Shown: piece after piece, positions 8,067 through 18,269 of the stretch
Layout: the number at the start of each line of letters is the position of its first letter
Numbering within the stretch: the stretch's first letter is position 1
Assembly (NCBI RefSeq): GCF_000429525.1
Contig: NZ_AUCA01000014.1
Coordinates: 1 to 64,000 of the forward strand
Origin: Alicyclobacillus contaminans DSM 17975
GTDB lineage: Bacteria > Bacillota > Bacilli > Alicyclobacillales > Alicyclobacillaceae
Direction of reading: 5' to 3'
DNA: 64,000 nt
The notes under the pieces: model-generated
The model's input: the letters and a program-made list of their open reading frames with translations, nothing else
Told to the model about the DNA's origin: nothing
The model's database searches: none
Program-made: the position numbers and the translations under genes

Positions 8067-8874
8067 ACGTGAGGCACCCATACGAATTGCGGTGGCTGGC
8101 GCCAACGGAAAAATGGGGCGGGAAGCGATGGCGGCCCTCTTGGCCCAGCCGAGGTTTGAGATTGTCGCCACATTGGTAAGAACGCCGGCGGCGTTGTCGG
8201 ACAAGCCCTGGACCGAATACGCGGACGCGGAACAACTTCTCGTACAGAAGCATCCGGATGTATGGCTGGATTTCACGGACGCGGACAGTGTGGTGGGGCA
8301 CATCGATCAGTGCGTGGCGTTCGGCGTGCGGCCCGTCGTCGGAGCGACAGGATACACGACGGAGGACATCCTGCGCTGGGACGAGCGTTTGCGCGCGAGC
8401 GATCTGGGGGGCATTGCGGCGCCCAACTTCGCCATCGGCGCGCTGCTGATGATGCGGTTCGCCAGTGAAGCTGCGCGTTTCTACGAGCGCGCGGAGATTG
8501 TCGAGTATCACCACGATGGCAAGAAGGATGCTCCATCCGGCACCGCGCGGCGCACGGCGGAACAAATGGCGGCCCAGCGGACCGAGAGCGCGACGAACGA
8601 GCGCCTTGCCTTCGACGGGGTGTACGAACGCAGAGTCGCTGCCGTGGAACAGCCCGCACGGGGGCTGTTTGTGAAGGACATTCCCATCCACAGTGTCCGC
8701 CTGCCGGGCTTGGTGGCCCATCAGGAAGTCATTTTCGGCGGAACGGGGGAGGTTCTGACCATTCGCCACGACTCGCTGTCCCGCAGCAGTTTTATGCCGG
8801 GCGTTGTCCTGGCCTGCACACGGGTGATGGAATTGCGCGGAATGACGTACGGTTTGGAGCATCTACTCTGGTAG
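8053..8874 (+). CDS. dapB: 4-hydroxy-tetrahydrodipicolinate reductase
   Basis: This 273-residue cytoplasmic enzyme reduces 4-hydroxy-tetrahydrodipicolinate with NAD(P)H in the diaminopimelate/lysine pathway. The dinucleotide motif GANGKMGR is near residue 16. The catalytic signature is [15 protein letters not shown], near residue 151. Length is normal for the family. Start codons ATG 8053 and ATG 8059 are both possible. It overlaps the TPR gene and is followed 17 nt later by mgsA, as in Bacillus. Confidence 0.96.
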   Translation: MTMPEREAPIRIAVAGANGKMGREAMAALLAQPRFEIVATLVRTPAALSDKPWTEYADAEQLLVQKHPDVWLDFTDADSVVGHIDQCVAFGVRPVVGATGYTTEDILRWDERLRASDLGGIAAPNFAIGALLMMRFASEAARFYERAEIVEYHHDGKKDAPSGTARRTAEQMAAQRTESATNERLAFDGVYERRVAAVEQPARGLFVKDIPIHSVRLPGLVAHQEVIFGGTGEVLTIRHDSLSRSSFMPGVVLACTRVMELRGMTYGLEHLLW

Positions 8875-8891
8875 GACGGGGAGGAGTGCGC

Positions 8892-9302
8892 ATGAACATT
8901 GCGCTGATTGCACACGACCAAAAGAAGGACGACATTGTCAACTTCGCCATTGCGTACCGGCATCTCTTCGCCAAGGCTAATCTGTATGCCACAGGAACCA
9001 CGGGGATGCGCATCGCGGAAGCCACCGGGCTGAACCTGCGTCGCGTGCAGTCGGGGCCCCTCGGCGGTGACCAGCAGATTGGGGCGAAGATTGCGGAGGA
9101 TCAAATGGATCTTGTGATTTTCCTGCGCGATCCGCTCACAGCCCAACCGCACGAACCGGACATCACCGCACTGCTGCGATTGTGCGACGTGCACAACATT
9201 CCGGTCGCGACCAACCTGGCGACAGCGGAAGCCTTGCTGCGGGCGCTGGAACGCGGCGACCTGAACTGGCGCAACGCCGTCCGGGATCCCGCCGGTGATT
9301 GA
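8892..9302 (+). CDS. mgsA: Methylglyoxal synthase
   Basis: This 136-residue enzyme converts dihydroxyacetone phosphate to methylglyoxal and phosphate. Landmarks are [10 protein letters not shown] at the N-terminus, [11 protein letters not shown] near 40 with the phosphate-binding [16 protein letters not shown] near 58 with the catalytic Asp, and [15 protein letters not shown] near 82. ATG 8892 follows GGGGAGGAG and matches the family N-terminus. Neighbours dapB and bshA are the same as in B. subtilis, but bshB1, which lies between mgsA and bshA there, is absent. Confidence 0.96.
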   Translation: MNIALIAHDQKKDDIVNFAIAYRHLFAKANLYATGTTGMRIAEATGLNLRRVQSGPLGGDQQIGAKIAEDQMDLVIFLRDPLTAQPHEPDITALLRLCDVHNIPVATNLATAEALLRALERGDLNWRNAVRDPAGD

Positions 9303-9349
9303 GGCCAGTCAGGCGTCCCAGAGGGCGCTTGCGACGTGGAGGTGTGAAC

Positions 9350-10480
9350 GTGCGGATTGGAATCAGCTGTTATCCGACCATTGGCGGATCGGGCGCGGTG
9401 GCAACGGAACTGGGCAAAGCACTGGCGAAAAAGGGGCATCAGGTGCATTTCATCGTCACCGATGTGCCGTTTCGCTTGGGAGAATTTCACCAAAACATCT
9501 ACATACATGAACTCGACACCATGTCGTATCCCGTCCTGCGAACCCCGCCCTACGATTTATCGTTGGCCGCGCTGATGGCCGATATCGTGAAAACATACCA
9601 ATTGGATGTGCTGCATGTGCACTACGCGCTGCCGTTTGCGGTATGCGCGTTTTTGGCGCGTTCCATTGTGAAAGGTCATCGATTTGGCGTGGTCACCACG
9701 CTCCACGGGACCGACGTGACGGTGCTGTCCCAAGACAAAGCGCTGTACGAAGTGATTCGGCTCGGCATTGAACAGAGCGACGTCGTGACGGCGGTGAGCC
9801 AGCATCTGGCCATGCAAACGAAAGCGTTGTTCCGCTTGGACAAAGAAATTCGGTGCGTGTACAACTTTGTCGATCCGGATGTCTTTCATCCACAGCGAGA
9901 TGCGTCCATGCGGAACTGCTTCGGCGCACAGGGGGGCAAAAAGCTTCTCCTGCACATCTCGAATTTCCGACGGGTGAAACGGATTGACGATGTGATCCGC
10001 GTGTTTGCCGGCGTCCGAGAACGGATGCCTGCGAGGCTGCTGCTGGTCGGGGAGGGGCCCGAGTTGCCCACTGCCCGCGAGCTGGTTCACTCTCTGCGGC
10101 TGGCCGAAGACGTGGTGTTTCTCGGCAAGCAGGATCAGGTGGCGCCCATTTGTGCAGCGGCCGACCTGTTGCTCCTGCCCTCGGAAAAAGAGAGTTTCGG
10201 CCTGGTGGCATTGGAAGCCATGGCCTGCGGCGTCCCCGTGGTGGGAACCAGCGCCGGAGGGATTCCCGAGGTGGTCCGCCATGGAGAAACCGGCTACCTG
10301 GCCAATGTGGGCGATGTTCCAACGATGATTGATTACGCGGTGCGCCTCCTGCAGGATGCGGATCTGTACCGGCGTTTTGCCGATGCATCTGTTCGCCGCG
10401 CCAGGACCGAGTTCCATCTGGATGGACAGGTGGCTGAATACGAGGCCATTTATGCGTCGTTGTGTGGAGGCCGTGCGTAA
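9350..10480 (+). CDS. bshA: N-acetyl-alpha-D-glucosaminyl L-malate synthase (bacillithiol)
   Basis: This 376-residue GT4 glycosyltransferase transfers GlcNAc from UDP-GlcNAc to L-malate, the first step of bacillithiol synthesis. It shows [18 protein letters not shown] at the N-terminus, TTLHGTDVT near 115, [12 protein letters not shown] near 165 and the donor-site block [21 protein letters not shown] near 280. GTG 9350 follows GGAGGTG (9338-9344). The gene ends with TAATG, overlapping cca by one base. The deacetylase gene bshB1 is not in the window. Confidence 0.93.
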   Translation: MRIGISCYPTIGGSGAVATELGKALAKKGHQVHFIVTDVPFRLGEFHQNIYIHELDTMSYPVLRTPPYDLSLAALMADIVKTYQLDVLHVHYALPFAVCAFLARSIVKGHRFGVVTTLHGTDVTVLSQDKALYEVIRLGIEQSDVVTAVSQHLAMQTKALFRLDKEIRCVYNFVDPDVFHPQRDASMRNCFGAQGGKKLLLHISNFRRVKRIDDVIRVFAGVRERMPARLLLVGEGPELPTARELVHSLRLAEDVVFLGKQDQVAPICAAADLLLLPSEKESFGLVALEAMACGVPVVGTSAGGIPEVVRHGETGYLANVGDVPTMIDYAVRLLQDADLYRRFADASVRRARTEFHLDGQVAEYEAIYASLCGGRA

Positions 10481-11769
10481 TGCGTTACCCGTGGCCGCCT
10501 GAGGTTCTGTCTGTGCTCCAGCGCCTCGAGTCCGCCGGATACGAGGCTTATCTGGTGGGAGGATGCGTCCGCGATGCCCTGCTGGGCCGCGCTGTCCACG
10601 ATTTCGACGTGGCCACCAACGCGCACCCGGACGCGGTGTTGGCCGCGTTTCCCCGCGTTGTTCCAACCGGGTTGCGGCATGGCACGCTGACCGTCTGGGC
10701 GGGCGAAATGCCCGTGGAAGTGACGACCTATCGCAGCGAGTCCACCTACACGGATGGGCGGCACCCGGATGCCGTGGCGTTTGTGGATTCGTTGCCGATG
10801 GACCTGGCCCGGCGGGATTTCACCATTAACGCCATGGCCATGGATCTGCGCGGCTGCGTGGTCGACTGCCACGGCGGCCGACGCGATTTGGAGCGACGCC
10901 TCATTCGGGCGGTGGGGGAGCCGAAACGGCGTTTTGCCGAAGACGGACTGCGCATTCTGCGCGCACTTCGATTCGCCGCGCAGTTGACGTTCGCCATTGA
11001 ACCGCGCACCTGGGAGGGCATGCAGGCGGAAGCCGGACGCTTGGTTCACGTATCCGCAGAACGACTGGGCGTTGAATTTTCCAAAATGGCCGCGGCCAAT
11101 TGGGCCGCAATCTGCGATGCCCTCGCGGAAAGTCGAATCTGGGATTACCTTCCGCGTCCCGTGCAAAGACTGCGCCAGAGTTGGCCGTCGCTCCGGCGGA
11201 CGGCGGCAGCGTTGGTTCAGTGCTATCCGCAGGAAGTGCCGGAAGCGGACAGAGCCAGCGAGATGATGGCGCTCTGGTGCCTGTGCGCCGGATGTGACGA
11301 AGCTGCGGCGCGGCATGTGTGCCGCGCGATTCGCTGGTCGAATGCCCGAATGCGGTTGGCGGTGGACTTTCTGCGGCTGTTGCGGTCGGACGTCCGGCAG
11401 TGGGATCTCTTGACCTGGCGCGAACAGCTGCTGCAGCACGGCGCCCATCGGGTGCTGCGCGCCTGCCTGCTGCAGGACGTGCTGAAGGACGACGAGCAAC
11501 CGGGCACAGCGCGGTCAGACGTGTGTCGGCAGTACATCGCCAGTCAACCCATCTGGTCAGCTCGGGAGCTACAGTGTTCAGGCCACGACCTGTTGGCCCT
11601 CGGCGTTCGCGGGCAGCGACTCGGCGAGATCAAAACTGCATTGCTGCGCCAGGTATTGATGGGTCGTTTGGCAAACCGGCGAGATGTGCTGCGAGAAGCA
11701 GCGAAGAAATTGACGGAAGGGAGGCGCGAGGATGGGGACGGACAACATCCGCATGACCGAGACGGGTGA
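10480..11769 (+). CDS. cca: CCA tRNA nucleotidyltransferase
   Basis: This 429-residue class II nucleotidyltransferase adds or repairs the 3' CCA of tRNAs. The head has GGCVRDALLG and the metal-binding HDFDVAT (about residues 25-46). The RRDFTINAMAMD motif is near 110 and the template helix EDGLRILRALRFA near 152. The rest is the helical body and tail. ATG 10480 overlaps the bshA stop and has GTGGAGG 9 nt upstream. The 3' end overlaps birA by 38 nt. Confidence 0.95.
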   Translation: MRYPWPPEVLSVLQRLESAGYEAYLVGGCVRDALLGRAVHDFDVATNAHPDAVLAAFPRVVPTGLRHGTLTVWAGEMPVEVTTYRSESTYTDGRHPDAVAFVDSLPMDLARRDFTINAMAMDLRGCVVDCHGGRRDLERRLIRAVGEPKRRFAEDGLRILRALRFAAQLTFAIEPRTWEGMQAEAGRLVHVSAERLGVEFSKMAAANWAAICDALAESRIWDYLPRPVQRLRQSWPSLRRTAAALVQCYPQEVPEADRASEMMALWCLCAGCDEAAARHVCRAIRWSNARMRLAVDFLRLLRSDVRQWDLLTWREQLLQHGAHRVLRACLLQDVLKDDEQPGTARSDVCRQYIASQPIWSARELQCSGHDLLALGVRGQRLGEIKTALLRQVLMGRLANRRDVLREAAKKLTEGRREDGDGQHPHDRDG

Positions 11770-12742
11770 TGTGCGCCAGCAGATTCTCGAAGTGCTTTTA
11801 AAGGAAAGGGACGCGTTCATCTCCGGCAATGAACTCAGTCAGCGCACGGGCGTGTCGCGGACCGCCGTATGGAAACACATCAAAGCGTTGGAGACCGCGG
11901 GGTTTCGGTTCGCCTCGTCGACGCGGGTGGGTTATCGACTGACGGAAGTCCCGGATCTCTTGTTTCCAGCTTTGGTGGCGGAACGGGTTCCCGCCGGGCA
12001 GCATATCGGCCGAAAGGTGGTCTGGTACTCGGAGGTGGACTCCACCAACCGCGTCGCTGCCGATTGGGTTCAGGAGAACGCACCCCACGGAACGGTCGTG
12101 ACCGCCGAGACACAGACGGGGGGAAAAGGACGCCGTGGTCGCGGCTGGTTTTCTCCGGCGGGCGGACTTTGGCTCAGTGTCATTTTTCGGGCGCCAATTC
12201 CCGTGCGCGTGGCCGCTGATCTCACACTGCTGACTTCTGTCGCGGTGCGGCGGGCCATTGTTCAGGAGACAGGGCTCCCCGTGCAGATTAAGTGGCCCAA
12301 TGATCTGCTGCTGCACGGCAAGAAAATTTGCGGCATCCTTGCGGAAATCCGAGCGGATGGAGAAACCCTGCAACACGCGGTGATTGGCGTCGGATTGAAC
12401 AGCAACATTCCCGCCGCAGCGTTTCCCCATGCGCTGACGGACTATGCGACATCGTTGGCCGCGTACAGCGACCAACCTATTTCCAATCTACAATTGGCCG
12501 GCCGCCTATTCTCGGAATTGGAACAATTGTTCCAAGGACTCATTCTGCATGGACAGGGGTTTGGCCACGTACTGGACGAGTGGCGTGCCGCGAGCGCCAC
12601 GCTGGGACGCCGGGTGCGCGTACAGACCCCTCAGGGTTTGGTGGAAGGCGTGGCAACCGACATCAACGCCGGCGGGATCCTCTACGTGCGGCAGGACAAT
12701 GGCCTCGTGGTGCCGATTCACAGCGGGGACGTGCTGTTCTAG
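11732..12742 (+). CDS. birA: Bifunctional biotin-protein ligase / biotin operon repressor
   Basis: This 336-residue protein has a winged-helix DNA-binding domain (about 15-70, with SGNELSQRTGVSRTAVWKHI), a biotin ligase core and a C-terminal domain. The ligase core shows STNRVAADW, the biotinoyl-AMP loop GGKGRRGRGWFSP near 131, and KWPNDLLLHGKKICGILAE near 190. It attaches biotin to carboxylases and can repress biotin genes. The gene overlaps cca by 38 nt. The panBCD genes that follow birA in B. subtilis are missing here. Confidence 0.95.
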   Translation: MGTDNIRMTETGDVRQQILEVLLKERDAFISGNELSQRTGVSRTAVWKHIKALETAGFRFASSTRVGYRLTEVPDLLFPALVAERVPAGQHIGRKVVWYSEVDSTNRVAADWVQENAPHGTVVTAETQTGGKGRRGRGWFSPAGGLWLSVIFRAPIPVRVAADLTLLTSVAVRRAIVQETGLPVQIKWPNDLLLHGKKICGILAEIRADGETLQHAVIGVGLNSNIPAAAFPHALTDYATSLAAYSDQPISNLQLAGRLFSELEQLFQGLILHGQGFGHVLDEWRAASATLGRRVRVQTPQGLVEGVATDINAGGILYVRQDNGLVVPIHSGDVLF

Positions 12743-12811
12743 TTCGTCCGACGCTCACCTGTATAATCCTGCACTGGAACACCGCATGCTAGAACAGAGG
12801 AGGGGGATGCG

Positions 12812-14338
12812 GTGTTCGAACAAGGCTTTGCCACACTCTTTCGAGCGGTGGACAGGATTCAGGCGCAGATGGAGACGGCCGATCCCGGTCTGCGCCGGTA
12901 CCTGCTGGAAGAACTCCTCTGTATACAGCAACTCGGCGAGCGCTGTATCGACGGTTGGATGACGCTCGATGAAAAGATCGCGGAACTCGTCGAAATGTAC
13001 GGATCGGACGTCCCGAAGGCGGAGGAGAGCGAATGGTCCGCTGATTTCAAGCCGCTGGAGGCCCACCAATCCACCTCGCCGAGTCGAACCGACGCCACGC
13101 TGAGCGCAGCGCCGAACGCCGAAAAGGATGATTGGATGGAGGCGGCGTTCGACCTTTCCAACCCCGTCACGCTCGCGTTTCGCAAAGGTCTTGCGTATTA
13201 CGATCTGTATATGTACAGCAATGCGGCGGATTCGCTCGAACAAGCCGTCGCCCGCGAGGACAACCCGTTGGTCCGCCTGTATCTCGCGGCCAGCTATACC
13301 GCAGCGGAACGGTATCCAGAGGCCCTTGAACAAATTGAACGCGTTCGGAACCGGACGGCCGAACCACTGTTTCTGGCAGGCGCCGACGAATTGGAGGCGT
13401 TGGCCTGGTTGAAGCTTGGAGACCCGGCGCGTGCTGTGGCGTGCTTGCGCCGCGTGGCGGATTGCCTGCCGAAGTACCCAGACGTTTGGTTCAACCTCGG
13501 TGTGGCACACATTCTCCATCAGAAGCTGGACGAGGCGCTGGACGCGCTAAACCGCGCGGTTCAGATGAATCCGAACGACATCGAGAGTCTCCGGTTGCTC
13601 GGATACGTGCATCTGCGGCGAGAAGATCACGAAGCGGCGCTGTTCGTCTGTCAGCAAGCGTTGGAAGGCCAACCGCTCAATCCGTCGCTGCTTGAGTTGT
13701 TGGCCGTCATTCAACGGGCGGCGGGACAGTGGTCAGCCTGCATTCGAACTTGCCGGAAGCTTTTGGATGTGAATCCCACGTCCGGGCCGGCACATACCTT
13801 GTTGGCGTGGGTATACATGCGTATGGGCGATCTCCCGCGTGCGGCCACCGTTCTCAAGCGGCGAATCACCCTTGGCAAGGATTGCCCGGATGCGCTGCTT
13901 CAATTGGGTCTGGTGCATCTGATGCAAGGGGACGTGGAGCGCGCGGAAGCGGAGTTGGCGCGGAGTTTGGCGCATGTGCACCACAGGTCGTTGGCCTGGA
14001 TGGGCCTGGGCCGCTGCAGCGCGCTTCAGGGGCGGATGAACCAAGCGCGAACCCGTTATCTCCGGGCGATGCGCGAAACACGAAAGCCGCTGCGACGTCT
14101 GGCCATGTACAGTTACGCCCGGCTCTTGATGGAATTGGGCCAGTATGAACAGGCGGAATCGTACCTGAAGGGGGCGGCGCTGCTCGGCCGCCCAAACGCG
14201 GCCGTCTATCTGAGTCTGGCCGAGTGCGCCCGAGTTCTGGGTCGGGTGTCCGAGGCGGAACGATTACATCAAAAGGCGCTGAACTTTGGAGCGGATCCCA
14301 AGCGGGTTCCATCCGCCCAAGGCAGCGAATCTTCCTGA
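12812..14338 (+). CDS. Tetratricopeptide-repeat protein
   Basis: This 508-residue protein has an N-terminal helical segment (1-70), a low-complexity linker (70-105), and consecutive TPR units from about 118 to 495. The best repeats are near 224-257 (DVWFNLGVAHILHQKLDEAL) and 428-460. No signal peptide or membrane helix is present. Function is unknown beyond a scaffold role inferred from the repeats. The GTG start follows AGGAGGGGG. A TATAAT at 12762-12767 suggests its own promoter, though no clear -35 accompanies it. Confidence 0.75.
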   Translation: MFEQGFATLFRAVDRIQAQMETADPGLRRYLLEELLCIQQLGERCIDGWMTLDEKIAELVEMYGSDVPKAEESEWSADFKPLEAHQSTSPSRTDATLSAAPNAEKDDWMEAAFDLSNPVTLAFRKGLAYYDLYMYSNAADSLEQAVAREDNPLVRLYLAASYTAAERYPEALEQIERVRNRTAEPLFLAGADELEALAWLKLGDPARAVACLRRVADCLPKYPDVWFNLGVAHILHQKLDEALDALNRAVQMNPNDIESLRLLGYVHLRREDHEAALFVCQQALEGQPLNPSLLELLAVIQRAAGQWSACIRTCRKLLDVNPTSGPAHTLLAWVYMRMGDLPRAATVLKRRITLGKDCPDALLQLGLVHLMQGDVERAEAELARSLAHVHHRSLAWMGLGRCSALQGRMNQARTRYLRAMRETRKPLRRLAMYSYARLLMELGQYEQAESYLKGAALLGRPNAAVYLSLAECARVLGRVSEAERLHQKALNFGADPKRVPSAQGSESS

Positions 14339-14411
14339 ACCCAATCAGCCCACGTCGGAAATCAATTTGCTACAATGGTTGCATGCATTTCTGACGAAGG
14401 GGCCGCACGGA

Positions 14412-17273
14412 TTGAAACTGACCATCCTGTTTATCCATACATCGGAACACGACCGCGAAACGCTCGAAAGCCATCCCAGCGTCCACGCGCCGAATGGGGC
14501 TCCGACGGTGTCCGCAGCGACGTGGGAGGACGGACAGTGGACGGCCGCGATGGATGGGCTTGGCGACACATCCGAAGGTGGTTCACCAGACGATGTCCAC
14601 GCTTGGTTGCCGAAACTGCTCTCTCATCTGGATCACAGTTGGATTGTGGGCGTTCCACGGGATGTCGCCCGCACGTGGTTGAATGAGGTGTGCGACGCGG
14701 AGGGCTATCTCTATCCTGACGACAGCCACTGGCTCGACCTCCGGCAGCTGGAGCAAATCCTGTTTCCCACCGTCCACGATTCGCATCCCGGTTCATCGCT
14801 CACCGACGCTGTGTCTGGGATATCTGGCGACGCCAATGGTGCGCTCGCCGCGTGGCAGGAACGGGTGGATATGCTGTGGCGTAAGTCGGTGGCGCTCCCG
14901 TCGCTCACGCTTCAGCACCTGGCCCACCTTGGCGGCCTGTTGTCTCCGGCCATGGGAGCCTGGTTCGGCGCTGCTGCGGAGTGGCGATTGGCCGAGATGG
15001 GTACCCAGCTGCCGCCGCACCTCGAACACGCGCATGACATCATTTACACCCGTCCGAAACCGGAAGAAGCGTCCGGTCGTGACGGGAAGTCCGGAGACAA
15101 CGTGCAAGCGGCGGACGCGGAGGACCTCTCCGTCGACGCGGATGGCGCCGACGACCTGACGACGGCATCCATGCGACTGTTGTCGGAGGACGGGCCGCTG
15201 ACCCGCGTGCTCGACGGCTTTGAGGTTCGACCCGGGCAGGCACAGATGGTTCAGGCGGTGGCGGACGCCTTGGCGGATGCGCATCACCTGATGGTGGAAG
15301 CGGGCACCGGCACCGGCAAATCGCTGGGCTATCTCATCCCGTCGGCTTTATTTGCGCAGACTCATCAAACCCGCGTGGTGGTGTCCACGCACACCATTTC
15401 CCTGCAGGACCAGATTGCGTTGCGGGACTTTCCCACGCTGCGGTCGGTCCTCCAGACGCCCATTGAGTTGGCGGTGTTCAAAGGACGAACGCATTATGTC
15501 TGTCTGAGGAAATTGCGACAGGAAGCCCTGGCGGCCGACATGACCTGGCGAGCGGATGACGTGGAGGCCGCCATGCGCATGATGGTGTGGCTCACGGAAA
15601 CGGGTGAGGGAAGCCGAGAGGAATTGAACCTCGAGGGGATTCGAAACGATCTGTGGCCGCGTGTGCAAAGCGAAACGGAAACGTGTATCAACAAGCGATG
15701 TCCGTTTTTCAGGCCCTGTTATTACTTTCGCGCGCGAAGTCGAGCTCACCAGGCGCAGTTGGTCGTCACCAACCACTCGCTGGTGCTGTCGGATTTAAAG
15801 GCGGAACATCGGGTGCTTCCCAAGTATGACCACCTCATTCTCGACGAAGCTCACCACCTGGAAGAACAGGCCACCAAACAGCTGGGTGAAGAGGTGCACC
15901 AACTGCAGTGTGCCCTGCACCTGCAGCGGTTGTATCGGGACAATGGACGGCACGGCCAGGTGGGCGAACTGTTGAGTAAACTGTCGGGCATCGATGTGGA
16001 GAGCCGACGCGCCCTGCCTGCGCTGGAACGGTTGGCCGACAGCCTGCCCGAGATTCGGAGGCTCATGGATTCCACCTTCATTGCGCTCGGTGAGTTGGTG
16101 CCGAACGGAGAATCAATGGTGCGCGTAACGGAAGAACTCATGGACGTCCCAGGCTGGCAGGCGTATGCCACGCTCTGTGAGGAATTGGCGCGGCAGATTC
16201 AGCAGCTCGATGTGGAATGCGCGAACCTCTCCGACATCGCAGGTCGGGAAACGGATACCGAGATGGCGGGGAGGTTGCTGGACACCGTCGGGTTGCTGCA
16301 GGACTTGCAGGCAAAGTTGACGGTGCTCTGCAGCGCCACGGCTCCATCCGAACATTGGGTGGTGTGGGTGGAGGTGCACCGCCTGAACGAGCGAACGTTC
16401 GTCAGCCTGCACCGGGCGCCCGTGAACGTGGCGCGCCTGCTGCAGGAGAGGTTGTTCGGGGAGAAGCGGAGCGTCGTGCTGACGTCAGCCACGCTGTCGG
16501 ACGGCGGATCGTTTGATTTTACGAAACATCGGCTCGGGCTGACGCAGGCAGCACAAAGTGGACGCCTCGCGACCCTGACGGTGGCCTCTCCCTTTCGGTA
16601 CCGGGATCAGGCCCTGCTCTGCGTGCCGACGGATGTTCCCGAACTGGCCAAATTGTCTCCGTCGGAAGCAGCGGTGTGGTTGAGTGAGTCCCTGTATCAG
16701 TACGCCGTGGTGAGCGAGGGGAGGATGCTGGTTCTATTTACCAGCCACGCGATGCTGCGCGCCACCGCGGAGACGATACGTGAACCCCTGTCCCGGCGCG
16801 GATTGCAGCTGTTTGCTCAGGGCGTGGACGGAAGCCGCAGCTTCGTGCTGGAGGCGTTCCGGAAATTCCCCAAATCGGTGTTGTTTGGGGCGCAATCGTT
16901 CTGGGAAGGGATTGATCTACCGGGAGACCAATTAACCACACTGGTCATTATTCGCCTGCCCTTCGCGCCGCCCACGCATCCGGTCACCGTGGCCCGCCAC
17001 GAACGGCTGATGGCGGAAGGCCGCAGTCCATTCTTTTCCGACAGCCTGCCGGAAGCGATTGTTCGATTTCGACAAGGCTTCGGACGATTGATCCGAACGG
17101 TCCGCGACAAGGGCGTGGTGGTGGTGATGGACAAACGTATCGTCACCTCGCGCTACGGGCATCGGTTCCTACAGAGCGTTCCGGATGTTGGCCGCTGTAT
17201 CGGCCCCGAACGACAGGTGGTGCAGCGGATGCGGACATTCTTACAAACGGAAGCCACAGTCACCTCCACGTGA
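14412..17273 (+). CDS. dinG: DinG family ATP-dependent DNA helicase with degenerate exonuclease domain
   Basis: This superfamily 2 helicase (953 residues from the chosen TTG) has Walker A AGTGTGKS at about 297-304, the DEAH box at 478-481, and the arginine-rich motif QGFGRLIRTVRD near the C-terminus. Cysteines at 364, 425, 430 and 436 reproduce the C...Cx4Cx5C spacing of the DinG iron-sulfur cluster. The first 230 residues occupy the place of the DnaQ-like exonuclease of Bacillus DinG, but the acidic residues are not recognisable (see findings). TTG 14412 has AAGGGG 9 nt upstream; TTG 14286, inside the TPR gene, is the alternative. In B. subtilis dinG also precedes ypmA. Confidence 0.88.
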   Translation: MKLTILFIHTSEHDRETLESHPSVHAPNGAPTVSAATWEDGQWTAAMDGLGDTSEGGSPDDVHAWLPKLLSHLDHSWIVGVPRDVARTWLNEVCDAEGYLYPDDSHWLDLRQLEQILFPTVHDSHPGSSLTDAVSGISGDANGALAAWQERVDMLWRKSVALPSLTLQHLAHLGGLLSPAMGAWFGAAAEWRLAEMGTQLPPHLEHAHDIIYTRPKPEEASGRDGKSGDNVQAADAEDLSVDADGADDLTTASMRLLSEDGPLTRVLDGFEVRPGQAQMVQAVADALADAHHLMVEAGTGTGKSLGYLIPSALFAQTHQTRVVVSTHTISLQDQIALRDFPTLRSVLQTPIELAVFKGRTHYVCLRKLRQEALAADMTWRADDVEAAMRMMVWLTETGEGSREELNLEGIRNDLWPRVQSETETCINKRCPFFRPCYYFRARSRAHQAQLVVTNHSLVLSDLKAEHRVLPKYDHLILDEAHHLEEQATKQLGEEVHQLQCALHLQRLYRDNGRHGQVGELLSKLSGIDVESRRALPALERLADSLPEIRRLMDSTFIALGELVPNGESMVRVTEELMDVPGWQAYATLCEELARQIQQLDVECANLSDIAGRETDTEMAGRLLDTVGLLQDLQAKLTVLCSATAPSEHWVVWVEVHRLNERTFVSLHRAPVNVARLLQERLFGEKRSVVLTSATLSDGGSFDFTKHRLGLTQAAQSGRLATLTVASPFRYRDQALLCVPTDVPELAKLSPSEAAVWLSESLYQYAVVSEGRMLVLFTSHAMLRATAETIREPLSRRGLQLFAQGVDGSRSFVLEAFRKFPKSVLFGAQSFWEGIDLPGDQLTTLVIIRLPFAPPTHPVTVARHERLMAEGRSPFFSDSLPEAIVRFRQGFGRLIRTVRDKGVVVVMDKRIVTSRYGHRFLQSVPDVGRCIGPERQVVQRMRTFLQTEATVTST

Positions 17274-17293
17274 ATGGTGCGCGGTGGAGCAGT

Positions 17294-17340
17294 GGAGCCA
17301 TGCGGATGCAACAACTTCCGGCATGGCTCCTCGTATTTTT
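17294..17340 (+). terminator. Rho-independent terminator of dinG
   Basis: GGAGCCATGC (17294-17303) pairs perfectly with GCATGGCTCC (17321-17330), extended by GG/CC past a bulged G. TCGTATTTTT follows. It separates dinG from the Ku gene. Confidence 0.82.
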
Positions 17341-17389
17341 GCCCACATTATCATCGAGGAATGTCTGGGAGAACAGGGGAGATGGCACC

Positions 17390-18226
17390 GTGCACACCAT
17401 GTGGAAAGGATCCATCAGTTTTGGCTTGGTCAACGTGCCCGTGCGCATGTTCGCCGCAACAGAGTCCAAAGATGTGAAGTTTCGGTATCTGCACAAGGAA
17501 TGCAAAACGCCCATCCAGTACACGCGGACCTGTCCCCGCTGCAATCGTCCCGTCGAATGGGATGAGATTGTACGGGGCTTTGAATACGCCCCAGATCAGT
17601 ATGTGGTGTTTGATCCAGACGAGCTGTCGGCCGTTCAACGCAAGCGGTCTCAGACCATTGACATCGTCGATTTCGTCGAACTGACCGAGATTGATCCGGT
17701 GTATTACGACAAAACCTACTACCTCGCTCCGGAAACGGCCGGCGTTAAAGCATACCGGCTGCTGGAACAGGCGATGGGTCAGACCCACAAAATCGCCATC
17801 GCCAAGACAGTGTTGCGCAACCGCGAAACGTTGGCGTGTATTCGGACCGGACCAAACAGCGTCATCATAATGGAGACCCTGTACTGGCCAGATGAGGTGC
17901 GCGGTGTGGAGGAACTTCCCAATCTCCGTGCGGAGACCCAAATCACCGCTCAGGAATTGACCATGGCTGTCACGCTGATTGAGCAGATGTCGACCTCGTT
18001 TCAACCCGAGAAATACGTGGATGAACATCGGGCTGAGCTCGAGCAGTTGATTGAGCGGAAGGTGGCCAATGACCATGTGACGCAGCCGCCGGCCGCCGCC
18101 GCGCGAGCGGACAACATCGTCGATCTCATGCAGGCATTGCAGGAAAGCTTGAACCAAAAGCAGGCAGCGTCTTCGAAGAAAAAGGCGGCCGCCAGCACGC
18201 GCCGTCGCACCAAGAAAACTTCGTGA
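17390..18226 (+). CDS. ku: Ku protein of non-homologous end joining
   Basis: This 278-residue homodimeric protein would ring DNA double-strand breaks and recruit LigD. Landmarks are MWKGSISFGLVNVPVRMF at the N-terminus, KTPIQYTRTCPRCNRPVEWDEIVRGFEY near 50, YYDKTYYLAPE near 110 and a Lys/Arg/Ala-rich basic tail (about 255-278). The tail is typical of bacterial Ku proteins that bind DNA ends and ligase. GTG 17390 follows AGGGGAGA. The LigD polymerase gene begins 43 nt downstream, forming a two-gene repair operon. Confidence 0.95.
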   Translation: MHTMWKGSISFGLVNVPVRMFAATESKDVKFRYLHKECKTPIQYTRTCPRCNRPVEWDEIVRGFEYAPDQYVVFDPDELSAVQRKRSQTIDIVDFVELTEIDPVYYDKTYYLAPETAGVKAYRLLEQAMGQTHKIAIAKTVLRNRETLACIRTGPNSVIIMETLYWPDEVRGVEELPNLRAETQITAQELTMAVTLIEQMSTSFQPEKYVDEHRAELEQLIERKVANDHVTQPPAAAARADNIVDLMQALQESLNQKQAASSKKKAAASTRRRTKKTS

Positions 18227-18269
18227 GGACACAGGAGAATCGCACCCGTTTGGTATGGGAGTGACCATC

